A DNA stretch of 64,000 bases from positions 372,001-436,000 of the forward strand of contig NZ_CP135164.1 of assembly GCF_001940225.2 (NCBI RefSeq). The letters run 5' to 3'. The notes below the pieces were generated by a model that saw only the letters and a program-made list of their open reading frames with translations, had not been told where the DNA came from and ran no database searches. A program made the translations under genes and the position numbers. The stretch's first letter is position 1, and every line of letters begins with the position of its first letter. Below are positions 28,439 to 36,874 of the stretch, piece by piece. The stretch is from Roseburia sp. 499 (lineage in GTDB: Bacteria; Bacillota; Clostridia; Lachnospirales; Lachnospiraceae).

Positions 28439-29359
28439 ATGACAGAGAGTAAGGGAGTAAACAGACTTTATTTTATCATTGTTGTGTTGTTTGTGGCAGC
28501 AAGTTTGATTATGGGACGGGTGATTCCGATAAAATTGCCTGTCTATGCATCCGTTTTAATAAGCCAAGCGGTAGTATTGGTGCCGGCACTTTTGTATTGT
28601 CGGATAAGAAAAATATCCATCAAGGAACTAATACCTTGTCGGAAAATTAGTTTTTCTACAGGAGTATTAGTAGTGGTTACTACTTATCTAATGTATCCGT
28701 TGATGATAGTATTAAATGCTGTAACACTTTTATTTACAAATTCAGGAACAGCATCTATGCAGAACGAAATGGCTAATTTTAGTCTGATTATTTCTACGTT
28801 ATTGATTGCTGTGATACCGGCATGTGTAGAAGAGTTTGTATTTCGTGGGGTTTTGTTTCAGACTTATCGGAAGAAAAGAGTGTTTTCAGCAATTATGTTA
28901 AGTGCCTTTTTATTTGGATGTACACATATGAATCTGAATCAGTTTGCATATGCCACTGTTTTGGGAATATATCTGGCATTTTTAGTAGAAGGTACAGGAA
29001 GTATTCTAAGTTCCATTTTGGCTCATTTTACACTTAACTTTACAGGAGTATTGTTAACGCGAGTATTAAAACTAGTAAGTGGAAATCAGATGGTTTCCGA
29101 GATGCAGCAGACTGGAAAATTCGTACAGTATGGGGACGAATTTACCATAATGATGATATTTGGTATTTTAATCTGGTTTGTAATTGCGATTGGAACTACA
29201 ACTGGAGCGATAGCAATTTATGTGTATATTTGTAAGAAAAATGGACGATTAGAACAAGTAAAGGCAGTTTTCCGAAAGAAAACCGATGAGAGGATGATTA
29301 CGATTCCATTGATTTTGGCAGTGGCAGTAACGGTTGTGATTATGGTAAAATGTTTTTAA
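28439..29359 (+). CDS. CPBP-family intramembrane protease (CAAX-like)
   Basis: A 306-residue polytopic membrane protein with about eight hydrophobic segments. The CPBP/Abi motifs are present: EEFVFRG with the paired Glu and Arg, then FGCTHMNLNQFAYA with the catalytic His, and a later LAHFTLNF His. Family members cleave prenylated or other membrane substrates, or act in bacteriocin self-immunity. The substrate is unknown. It lies nine bases after cvfB and its end overlaps an open frame upstream of trxB. Confidence 0.88.
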   Translation: MTESKGVNRLYFIIVVLFVAASLIMGRVIPIKLPVYASVLISQAVVLVPALLYCRIRKISIKELIPCRKISFSTGVLVVVTTYLMYPLMIVLNAVTLLFTNSGTASMQNEMANFSLIISTLLIAVIPACVEEFVFRGVLFQTYRKKRVFSAIMLSAFLFGCTHMNLNQFAYATVLGIYLAFLVEGTGSILSSILAHFTLNFTGVLLTRVLKLVSGNQMVSEMQQTGKFVQYGDEFTIMMIFGILIWFVIAIGTTTGAIAIYVYICKKNGRLEQVKAVFRKKTDERMITIPLILAVAVTVVIMVKCF

Positions 29360-29382
29360 CGAAGAAAGGACTGAGGAATCTT

Positions 29383-30303
29383 ATGATATATGATGTTATT
29401 ATTTTAGGAAGTGGTCCGGCGGGCTTAAGTGCTGCAATTTATGCACAAAGAGCGCGTTTAAATACATTAGTTGTGGAGGCAAAGCCTTTAAGCGGAGGAC
29501 AGATTCTGGATACTTATGAAGTGGATAATTATCCTGGAATGCAAGGAACGAGTGGATTTGATTTAGGAATGAAGTTTCGCGAGCATGCAGATGCATTAGG
29601 GGTGGAGTTCTATACAGCTCAGGTTCAGCAAGTACGGATTGCAGGAAAGATAAAAGAAGTTGTGACTGATCAGGATACGCTTCAAGCGAAAAGTGTGATA
29701 CTTGCCATGGGAGCAAATCATAGAAAGATTGGGGTACCGGGAGAAGAAGAACTGAGCGGTATGGGAGTCTCTTATTGTGCTACTTGCGATGGAGCGTTTT
29801 TTAAAGGGAAAACCGTTGCTGTTGTAGGGGGCGGAGATGTAGCTTTAGAGGATGCGTTGTTTTTAGCGAGAGCTTGTGAAAAAGTGTATCTTATTCATAG
29901 AAGGGATGAATTTAGGGGAGCAAAGATTCTGCAAGAGCAGGTGAAACAGAAAGAGAATATTGAGATTATCTGGAATGGGCAAGTAAAAGAGATTCAGGGA
30001 GAGAATAAGGTAGAAAAAATCATAGTGCATAATAATATAGAAGAAACAGATGCCGAATTGGAAGTGCAGGGGGTATTCATTGCAGTAGGAATTCAGCCAA
30101 ATAGTGATGTGGTAAAGGAAATTGTTGCACTAGATGAACAGGGGTACGTGAAAGCGATGGAGGATACAGTAACCAGCCAACCGGGAATTTTTGCGGCAGG
30201 TGATATTCGAACAAAACAGCTTCGCCAGGTAATTACTGCGGCAGCAGATGGAGCGAATGCGGTTACTTCTGTGGAACGGTATCTGATAGAAGCATCTTTG
30301 TAG
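29383..30303 (+). CDS. trxB: Thioredoxin reductase
   Basis: A 306-residue FAD/NADPH flavoprotein that reduces thioredoxin. The FAD-binding GSGPAGLSAAIYAQRA is at the N-terminus, the redox pair is Cys132/Cys135 in CATCDGAFF, the NADPH motif is VVGGGDVALEDALFLA, and AAGDIR is near the C-terminus. The frame is open to 29350 inside the CPBP gene, but MIYDVIILGSG at 29383 is the normal start and has GAGG upstream. Confidence 0.95.
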   Translation: MIYDVIILGSGPAGLSAAIYAQRARLNTLVVEAKPLSGGQILDTYEVDNYPGMQGTSGFDLGMKFREHADALGVEFYTAQVQQVRIAGKIKEVVTDQDTLQAKSVILAMGANHRKIGVPGEEELSGMGVSYCATCDGAFFKGKTVAVVGGGDVALEDALFLARACEKVYLIHRRDEFRGAKILQEQVKQKENIEIIWNGQVKEIQGENKVEKIIVHNNIEETDAELEVQGVFIAVGIQPNSDVVKEIVALDEQGYVKAMEDTVTSQPGIFAAGDIRTKQLRQVITAAADGANAVTSVERYLIEASL

Positions 30304-30357
30304 TTAATTTTTATATCAAATGTGTTTCTATGTTGTAACAAATTTGTAAAAAATAGG

Positions 30358-30386
30358 TTGACATAAGCATGCCCCTTTGTTATAAT
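30358..30386 (+). promoter_or_regulatory. Promoter of the NlpC/P60 gene
   Basis: TTGACA, 17 bases, TATAAT: a perfect sigma-A consensus 74 bases before the ATG. Confidence 0.9.
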
Positions 30387-30459
30387 GGATTTCGTAATAA
30401 ATTTGTAATAAATGTGTTGGAAGGCACATATAACAAAATGTATTATAATGGAGGGTAAC

Positions 30460-31665
30460 ATGAATAGAAATAGAATCAGAGTAGCAGCTTGTTGTTTGAC
30501 AGCCACAGTTGTATTATCGAGCAGTTCTTTTGTATCTAATGCTGCACCAACAGCAGGTGCAGGAAACTTCGTTTCTACCGCATTAGCTACAGAAACTACA
30601 AATGATAACAGTACTGAAACAAGTGCTTCTGCAAACGCAGGTGTTTCTCAGACTTTTTCTCAATATTTAACACAGAAACCGACAGCAACAACCGTTGAGT
30701 CTGCAATTCAGGTAGTTCAGAATGAGACTCCTGTAGTAAAATCTGAATATGATGATATTGCGATTGCACAGGTTGATAATTATGTTAATGTTCGTTCTAC
30801 TGCAAGCGAAGATGGCGAGGTAGTAGGTAAGTTATATAATAATTCAGCAGCAACTGTTCTTGCAACAGAGGGTGACTGGTATCAGATTCATTCCGGTAAT
30901 GTAGAAGGTTACATTAAGGCAGAATTTCTTGTAGTTGGAGATGCAGAATTATCTAAGTCAGTTGGAACAAGAGTTGCTAAAGTAAATACTCAGACATTGA
31001 ATGTTCGTAAGGAAGCAACAACAGAGGCAGGTATTTTAGGACAGGTACCAAATGGGGAAGAGCTTACTGTTGTGGAAGAGATTGATGGATGGACAAAGGT
31101 TTCTATTGAAGAAGGAGATGGATGGGTATCTAATGAATTTGTAGAGACAAGTACTCATTATACCACAGCAGAGTCTAAGGAAGAAGAAGAAGCTAGACTG
31201 AAGAAGGAAGAGGAAGAAAGACAGGCAGCAGCAGAAGCTGCAAGAAGAGCTTCAGAAAAATCTGGAAGTTCATCAGGAAATAGTTCTTCCGGAAGTAGTC
31301 GTACTTATAATCCACCAAGTGGAGGAAGTGGACAGGCAGTAGCAGATTATGCATGCCAGTTTATTGGTAATCCATATGTATATGGTGGTACAAGTTTGAC
31401 AAATGGAGCAGATTGTTCCGGATTTGTAATGAGTGTATATGCAGCATTTGGTATTGGTTTACCACATTCTTCTAGTGGAATGAGAAGTGTTGGATATGAA
31501 GTAAGTCAGGATGCTATGCAGCCAGGCGATATTGTATGCTACAGTGGACATGTAGGAATTTATGTTGGTAATGGTACTATCGTTAATGCAAGTACAGAGG
31601 CAACAGGTATTAAGTACACAAATGCATATTATAGAAATATTATTACTGTTAGAAGAATTTTCTAA
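30460..31665 (+). CDS. Secreted SH3-domain NlpC/P60 peptidoglycan hydrolase
   Basis: A 401-residue exported endopeptidase. A signal peptide (about 1-29, ending near SNAAP) is followed by two bacterial SH3 domains (about 100-165 and 168-230), a charged coiled stretch with EEEEARLKKEEEERQ, a Ser/Gly linker and a C-terminal NlpC/P60 domain. The catalytic Cys319 lies in GADCSGFVMS, His in SGHVGIYVGNG and the third residue in NAST. It should cut stem peptides in the wall during growth or separation. GGAGGG precedes the ATG at 30460. Confidence 0.94.
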   Translation: MNRNRIRVAACCLTATVVLSSSSFVSNAAPTAGAGNFVSTALATETTNDNSTETSASANAGVSQTFSQYLTQKPTATTVESAIQVVQNETPVVKSEYDDIAIAQVDNYVNVRSTASEDGEVVGKLYNNSAATVLATEGDWYQIHSGNVEGYIKAEFLVVGDAELSKSVGTRVAKVNTQTLNVRKEATTEAGILGQVPNGEELTVVEEIDGWTKVSIEEGDGWVSNEFVETSTHYTTAESKEEEEARLKKEEEERQAAAEAARRASEKSGSSSGNSSSGSSRTYNPPSGGSGQAVADYACQFIGNPYVYGGTSLTNGADCSGFVMSVYAAFGIGLPHSSSGMRSVGYEVSQDAMQPGDIVCYSGHVGIYVGNGTIVNASTEATGIKYTNAYYRNIITVRRIF

Positions 31666-31687
31666 GAAATAATATAGAGAAGCGAAA

Positions 31688-31735
31688 GGGTGTCTTTTCT
31701 TATAAGTGTAACTTGTAGGAAGAGACCCCCTTTTT
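31688..31735 (+). terminator. Terminator of the NlpC/P60 gene
   Basis: A 20-base stem with one mismatch and a few G-U pairs, loop GTA, then TTTTT. Confidence 0.85.
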
Positions 31736-31796
31736 GATATCATAGGAAAGAGTATGAAGTTCTTATGATAGCCAAAAACGCTCCGACGCTCCGACG
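31736..31796 (+). repeat. Terminator-associated repeat: palindrome plus CGCTCCGA tandem
   Basis: Directly after the T-run, GATATCATAGGAAAGAG begins an 11-pair hairpin (31738-31748 with 31760-31770), followed by AAAAACG and two copies of CGCTCCGA. Shorter relatives occur at 26862, 39871 and 45190, each right after a terminator. Confidence 0.6.
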
Positions 31797-31810
31797 AATA
31801 GTAAATCAGC

Positions 31811-31819
31811 TGTGGATAA
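31811..31819 (-). promoter_or_regulatory. Single DnaA-box-like nonamer, reverse orientation
   Basis: TGTGGATAA, the exact complement of the consensus box TTATCCACA, 155 bases before the main cluster. Confidence 0.45.
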
Positions 31820-31973
31820 AATAATCAATTATCAGAATTGTTATACAGTTCATACATTTGAATTAAAAAGTCTTTTACTCCAAAGGAATAAAAAAAGACG
31901 GAGGAAAAACTCAGAAGCAAAATGCACAAAATTTCATAAAGGGTGAAAAAAATAACACAAAAGTATTAAAAAG

Positions 31974-32044
31974 TTATCCACATAAAAAAGTGCGGAAATA
32001 TCGAAAAAAGTGAGTTATACACCAAGTTATACACATTATCCACA
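31974..32044 (+). promoter_or_regulatory. Cluster of four DnaA-box-like nonamers
   Basis: TTATCCACA (31974), TTATACACC (32015), TTATACACA (32027) and TTATCCACA (32036) lie in 71 bases on the same strand, the last two abutting. They sit in a 646-base noncoding stretch (31666-32311) that otherwise holds the terminator, the repeat, A-rich DNA and one promoter. No dnaA, dnaN or other replication gene is nearby. DnaA binding is inferred from consensus only. Confidence 0.65.
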
Positions 32045-32229
32045 TAAAAAAACGGGAAAAATGAGGTTTACATAGTGAAAAAACGGAACATTTGTTTTGT
32101 GAAGTTATTATAAAGTTGATAAAAATGAAAAAAAAAAGAAAAAACAGTTGACATTTCAAAAGACAAAAAAAAGAATTATCTGTCCGAAAATGTCAGTCTA
32201 TTATGTAGAGTTATCTGTAAAAGCCATGG

Positions 32230-32258
32230 TTGAAAAATCTTCTGCTATTTGGTATACT
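32230..32258 (+). promoter_or_regulatory. Promoter of the TagA-like gene
   Basis: TTGAAA, 17 bases, TATACT, 54 bases before the ATG. Confidence 0.7.
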
Positions 32259-32311
32259 TCTAAAGTGAATTTTAGTGCGGATAATAAAATCTAGGAAAAG
32301 ACAGGTGTTAT

Positions 32312-32986
32312 ATGATAAAGAAGATTGAGATTCTTGGCATGAATCTGGATAACTATACAGTGCGGGAAGCGATGCTTCAGGTAGAAGTATATCTGACGAA
32401 TGACACAATGAATACAATTGAAAATATTTCGATGGAGATGTTGGTAAAGGCTCAGAATGATGAAGAACTCAAAGAATGCATTGAACAGTTAGATCTTGCC
32501 ATTATCAGTGAAAAAGAAATATTAAAAGCAGCGGGAGTGATGTCAGCACAGCGTATGCGTGAAACGGTGGAGAATGAATTTGCAAGAGAATTCATGAAAC
32601 GTATTGTGCGGAATAATAAGACGGTATATTTGTTGGGAGATACCAGTGCGCAAATTGAAAAATTACAGGAATTTTTAACAGAAAAATATCCAAAACTAAA
32701 AATAAGCGGTTGGTATGCGTTGGAGAATTGTACCGGAGACTTTGATAATATTATTAATGAAATTAATATTGCAGAACCGGATGTGATTTTTTCTGTTCTA
32801 CCTACGCCACAACAAGAATATTTCCTGAGGGATAATGTTGGAAAGTTTAATGCGAAGATATGGTATGGGCTAGGGCAAAATTATGCTCGGAAGCGCGGAG
32901 TGTCAGAGGTGGCAGAATTTGCAAAGAAACTAGTTCACAAGGGAATGCTTCATAGCATGCTGTCGCACTATAATAAAGATGAATGA
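32312..32986 (+). CDS. WecG/TagA/CpsF-family glycosyltransferase
   Basis: A 224-residue protein matching the WecG/TagA/CpsF family, which transfers N-acetylmannosamine-type sugars to lipid-linked intermediates for wall teichoic acid or capsule. The N-terminal MNLDNYTVREAM block, VYLLGDTS and the DVIFSVLPTPQQEYF region correspond to family positions, although the usual glycolysis-like P-x-Q-E core is written TPQQE. No other teichoic acid genes adjoin it. The stop overlaps the start region of the YitT gene. Confidence 0.82.
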   Translation: MIKKIEILGMNLDNYTVREAMLQVEVYLTNDTMNTIENISMEMLVKAQNDEELKECIEQLDLAIISEKEILKAAGVMSAQRMRETVENEFAREFMKRIVRNNKTVYLLGDTSAQIEKLQEFLTEKYPKLKISGWYALENCTGDFDNIINEINIAEPDVIFSVLPTPQQEYFLRDNVGKFNAKIWYGLGQNYARKRGVSEVAEFAKKLVHKGMLHSMLSHYNKDE

Positions 32987-32996
32987 GGAAAGCGTA

Positions 32997-33878
32997 ATGG
33001 ACAGTATTAGAAGTAACAAGAGAAGTATTGTAGAAGCATATATTAAGATTATTTTAGGAACCGGAATCATGGGACTTGCCATCAAGTGTATTTTTGATCC
33101 GATTAGTCTTGTGACGGGTGGATTTACCGGTGTAGCGATTTTGATTAAGAAATTAACAGGGACAGTTATCGATGGAGGAATTCCATTGTGGCTTACCAAC
33201 CTTGCACTCAATATTCCGGTTTTTTTGGTTGCGTGGGGTGTGAAGGGGAAAAAATTCATTGGAAGGACAGCAGTTGCTACGGTGTTGCTTTCGGCATGGT
33301 TGTATGTAATTCCGCAGATTAATCTGGTAAATGGAGATTATATATTAGCGGCTATTTTTGGTGGTGTACTTACTGGTATTGGACTTGGTATGATTTTTTG
33401 GGCCAATGCTACTACCGGAGGAACTGATATGGTATCGGCGCTTATACAGATAAAACTAAAGCATTATTCTATTGCGCAGATATTGCAGGTGATGGACGGA
33501 ATTATTGTGGTAATTGGGCTTTATGTATTTGGATTACAGCCTACCTTGTATGCGATTGTCACTATTTTTATTGTGTCTAAGGTAACGGATACTATGCTGG
33601 AAGGTATGAAGTTTTCAAAAGCAGCTTACATTATTACAGAGCAGTATGAAGAAGTGGCTCAAACAATTATGAAAGAATTGGATCGTGGAGTAACTGGGTT
33701 GGAAGCGCGTGGAATGTATTCCGGCGATAAGAAATGTATGTTATACTGTGTGGTTTCAAAAAAGGAAATTGTTTCTTTGAAGGAATTAGTTACTAGAATT
33801 GATCGAAATGCCTTTGTGATTGTAGGAGATGTTAGAGAGGTTTTGGGGGAAGGATTTATTGAATATAAGGGGAATTAA
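32997..33878 (+). CDS. YitT-family membrane protein
   Basis: About 293 residues with five to six membrane helices in the first 190 residues (GLAIKCIFDPISLVTGGFTGVAILI; WANATTGGTDMVSALI) and a C-terminal soluble DUF2179 domain with GVTGLEARGMYSG and MLYCVVSKKE. Function of the family is not settled; it may be a transporter. The ATG at 32997 has GAGGAAA upstream and is preferred to the ATG at 32979, which overlaps the previous stop. Confidence 0.9.
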   Translation: MDSIRSNKRSIVEAYIKIILGTGIMGLAIKCIFDPISLVTGGFTGVAILIKKLTGTVIDGGIPLWLTNLALNIPVFLVAWGVKGKKFIGRTAVATVLLSAWLYVIPQINLVNGDYILAAIFGGVLTGIGLGMIFWANATTGGTDMVSALIQIKLKHYSIAQILQVMDGIIVVIGLYVFGLQPTLYAIVTIFIVSKVTDTMLEGMKFSKAAYIITEQYEEVAQTIMKELDRGVTGLEARGMYSGDKKCMLYCVVSKKEIVSLKELVTRIDRNAFVIVGDVREVLGEGFIEYKGN

Positions 33879-33934
33879 TGCTGTTTTGTGAACTATGCAT
33901 AGGACAAAAAAGCCTATTTTTTGAAAAAAAGGTT

Positions 33935-33975
33935 GAGGAAATGCATAAAAAATGCGTATTTCCTCTTTCTTTTTT
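33935..33975 (+). terminator. YitT terminator
   Basis: GAGGAAATGCAT with complement on the far side (small bulge), loop of As, then a T-rich run. Confidence 0.75.
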
Positions 33976-34120
33976 TGTGGTTTTGCATTAAAATACAAGT
34001 TAGAGTATTTTGTTTTCCTCAGGAATTGCAGGAAAATTTGTGAAAGTTGCATATGAAAATATGCACAATGATAGAGGAAGAAACAGAAGAAGTGTAAGGA
34101 AAAGAAAAGGAGTGAAGCAA

Positions 34121-35209
34121 ATGATTTCAAGTCAGATACTTCAGAATACCATTGAAGGATTAAAAGGAATCACTCGAATGGATTTATGTATTATCGATAC
34201 GGAAGGAAAGGTACTAGCAACCACATTCCCGGATGGGGAGAATTATGTGACTGCTGCGATGGCATTTGTAGAATCGCCGGCAGACAGCCAGGTGGTTCAG
34301 GGATGCCAGTTTTTTAAGGTATTTGATGAGCATCAGTTGGAGTATGTATTGCTTGCTAATGGTGATAGCGAAGACGTGTACATGGTAGGAAAAATTGCAA
34401 GTTTCCAGATTCAGAATCTTTTGGTAGCATATAAAGAGCGTTTTGATAAAGATAACTTTGTAAAGAATCTGTTACTGGACAACCTGCTACTGGTAGATAT
34501 TTACAATCGTGCCAAAAAGCTTCATATTGACACTGAGGCAAGAAGAGTGGTATTTATAGTAGAGACAAACCGTGAAAAGGATGGTAATGAACTGGAAAAG
34601 GTCAGAAGTCTTTTTGGCGGAAAGTCCAAAGATTTTATTACTGCTGTTGATGAGAAAAATATTATTGTAGTAAAGGAAGTTTTGGAGAATGAGGGATATC
34701 CTGAATTGAACAAGACAGCCGAAGTGATTTTGAATCTCTTCCGAACCAATGAAGAGTCTGATGTTCATATTGCTTATGGTACCATTGTAAATGAGATTAA
34801 AGAAGTATCCCGTTCTTATAAAGAAGCAAAAATGGCATTGGATGTAGGAAAGATTTTCTTTGAAGAACGTCATGTAATTGCATATTCGACTTTGGGAATC
34901 GGACGTTTAATTTATCAGTTGCCAATTCCGTTATGTAAGATGTTTATCAAAGAGATTTTTGACGGAAAATCTCCGGATGAATTTGATGAAGAAACATTGA
35001 CTACGATTAATAAATTCTTCGAAAATAGCCTGAATGTTTCAGAGACATCCAGACAGTTGTATATCCATCGTAATACATTGGTATATCGATTGGATAAGTT
35101 ACAGAAAAGTACTGGATTAGATCTTCGTGTATTTGAAGATGCTATTACCTTTAAAATTGCATTGATGGTAGTAAAATATATGAAGTATATGGAGTCTTTG
35201 GATTATTAA
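34121..35209 (+). CDS. PucR/CdaR-type helix-turn-helix regulator
   Basis: A 362-residue transcription factor. Residues about 1-100 resemble the sugar-diacid-sensing N-domain of CdaR (ITRMDLCIIDTEGKVLATT), the middle is a GGDEF-related region, and the C-terminus is the PucR HTH (NVSETSRQLYIHRNTLVYRL at about 300-320). The target and inducer are unknown. AAGGAG precedes the ATG at 34121; the frame is open further upstream but without a good site. It is followed by ftsE after 18 bases. Confidence 0.88.
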   Translation: MISSQILQNTIEGLKGITRMDLCIIDTEGKVLATTFPDGENYVTAAMAFVESPADSQVVQGCQFFKVFDEHQLEYVLLANGDSEDVYMVGKIASFQIQNLLVAYKERFDKDNFVKNLLLDNLLLVDIYNRAKKLHIDTEARRVVFIVETNREKDGNELEKVRSLFGGKSKDFITAVDEKNIIVVKEVLENEGYPELNKTAEVILNLFRTNEESDVHIAYGTIVNEIKEVSRSYKEAKMALDVGKIFFEERHVIAYSTLGIGRLIYQLPIPLCKMFIKEIFDGKSPDEFDEETLTTINKFFENSLNVSETSRQLYIHRNTLVYRLDKLQKSTGLDLRVFEDAITFKIALMVVKYMKYMESLDY

Positions 35210-35227
35210 GTATTTTAGGAGGCTTTT

Positions 35228-35911
35228 ATGATAACACTGGAAAATGTCAGTAAAGCATATTCAGCAGGAATTCCTGCATTGAATGATGTTAGTCTGCATA
35301 TAGACCAGGGTGAGTTTGTCTTCGTGGTAGGAGATAGCGGCTCTGGAAAATCAACCTTAATTAAATTGTTATTAAAGGAACTAGAGCCTACAGATGGCAA
35401 GATTGTGATAAATAATCAAGAACTGGGAAGAATTCGTCATAGAGATGTTCCAAAGTTTCGTAGAAATGTTGGAGTTGTATTTCAGGATTTCCGTTTGCTG
35501 AAGGATAGAAATGTCTATGAAAATGTAGCATTTGCCCAGAGAGTAATCGGTACACCAACTAAAGTGATGAAGCGTAAAGTGCCGGCAGTATTGTCTATGG
35601 TAGGACTGGCGGCAAAGTACAAATCATTTCCAAAACAGATTTCAGGTGGAGAACAGCAGCGTGTTGCAATTGCCAGAGCTTTGGTAAATGAACCAAAGAT
35701 TTTATTGGCAGATGAGCCTACCGGTAATCTGGATAACCGAAATGCATGGGAGATTATGAAACTTTTGGAAGAGATTAATCAGCGGGGAACTACGGTCCTG
35801 GTGGTTACGCATAATCTGGAGATTGTGAAAGCCATGAAAAAGCGGGTTATTACAATGAAGAAAGGCGTCGTCGTCAGCGATGAACGAATGGGTGACGAGG
35901 ATGAGATTTAG
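35228..35911 (+). CDS. ftsE: Cell division ATP-binding protein FtsE
   Basis: A 227-residue ABC ATPase. Walker [10 protein letters not shown], the Q-loop in VVFQDFRLL, the signature ISGGEQQRV and Walker [12 protein letters not shown] are intact. With FtsX it transduces ATP cycles across the membrane to activate a peptidoglycan hydrolase at the septum or side wall. Its 3' end overlaps ftsX. Confidence 0.96.
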   Translation: MITLENVSKAYSAGIPALNDVSLHIDQGEFVFVVGDSGSGKSTLIKLLLKELEPTDGKIVINNQELGRIRHRDVPKFRRNVGVVFQDFRLLKDRNVYENVAFAQRVIGTPTKVMKRKVPAVLSMVGLAAKYKSFPKQISGGEQQRVAIARALVNEPKILLADEPTGNLDNRNAWEIMKLLEEINQRGTTVLVVTHNLEIVKAMKKRVITMKKGVVVSDERMGDEDEI

Positions 35912-36809
35912 TACATTTGTATATACTTTAAAGCAGGGTATTAAGAATATTTGGAGAAATAAAATGTTTTCTCTGGCATCGATAGCAACGATGTCAGCAT
36001 GCATTTTCCTGTTTGGATTATTTTTTTCCATTGTGGTGAATTTTCAGAGTATTGTAAAGGAAGCCGAGTCAGGAGTGGCAGTCACAGTATTTTTTGAACA
36101 GGGACTGGGACAGGAACAGATTGACAATATTGGAACAGAAATAGATAAGCGTGTAGAAGTATCTAAGAAAAACTTTGTATCAGCAGAAGAAGCCTGGGAA
36201 GAATTCCAGAAGGATTATTTTGAAGGAAATGAGGATATGGCAGCTGGATTTGTAAATGATAATCCATTGGCAAATTCTGCACATTATGAGATTTATATGA
36301 ATGACATTTCTATGCAGCAGTCATTGGTTACTTATCTGGAATCTTTGGATGGAGTAAGAGAGGTAAAGAGTTCAGATGTAGCAGCGAATACGTTATCTGA
36401 TTTTAATCGTCTGATAGGATATATTTCAGCAGGGATTATTTTAATTCTTCTTTGCGTAGCAGTGTTTCTTATTAGTAATACGGTTACAGTAGGTATTGCA
36501 GTACGCCGAGAAGAAATTGCGATTATGAAGTTGATTGGTGCGACAGATTATTTTGTGCGTGCGCCATTTATTGTAGAAGGAATTCTAATTGGGCTCATTG
36601 GTTCAGCACTTCCGTTGGGAGTTCTGTATTTAATGTATCGGAACATTATTGTGTATATTGGGGACAAGTTCCATTGGCTCAGTAAAATAATGAACTTCCT
36701 TCCTGTAGATACGGTATTTTCTACCTTAGTACCGGTAGGATTGCTGTTGGGCGTAGGTATTGGATTTTTAGGAAGCCGTTTTACAATAAGAAAACATCTG
36801 AAGGTATAA
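35901..36809 (+). CDS. ftsX: Cell division protein FtsX
   Basis: About 302 residues: one N-terminal membrane helix (ASIATMSACIFLFGLFFSIVV), an extracellular domain of about 130 residues, and three further helices, with the conserved IRREEIAIMKLIGAT-like cytoplasmic loop. It is the permease-like half of FtsEX. The ATG at 35901 reduces overlap with ftsE to 11 bases; an ATG at 35880 is possible. A hairpin separates it from the M23 hydrolase gene. Confidence 0.94.
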   Translation: MRFSTFVYTLKQGIKNIWRNKMFSLASIATMSACIFLFGLFFSIVVNFQSIVKEAESGVAVTVFFEQGLGQEQIDNIGTEIDKRVEVSKKNFVSAEEAWEEFQKDYFEGNEDMAAGFVNDNPLANSAHYEIYMNDISMQQSLVTYLESLDGVREVKSSDVAANTLSDFNRLIGYISAGIILILLCVAVFLISNTVTVGIAVRREEIAIMKLIGATDYFVRAPFIVEGILIGLIGSALPLGVLYLMYRNIIVYIGDKFHWLSKIMNFLPVDTVFSTLVPVGLLLGVGIGFLGSRFTIRKHLKV

Positions 36810-36817
36810 GTAGGGAA

Positions 36818-36844
36818 AACTCGGTGGTGGATAGCTACCGAGTT
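36818..36844 (+). terminator. Hairpin between ftsX and the M23 gene
   Basis: AACTCGGT and complement around an 11-base loop, followed by GTTTTAA. The T-run is weak, so it may be a partial terminator that lowers but does not stop read-through. Confidence 0.5.
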
Positions 36845-36874
36845 GTTTTAAATGTGATGAAAGAGGAGTGCGGT

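Noticed and set aside
31974..32311. Calling the DnaA-box cluster the chromosomal origin
   Set aside because: No dnaA, dnaN, rpmH or other usual origin neighbour, and no GC-skew view from one window; reported only as a cluster.
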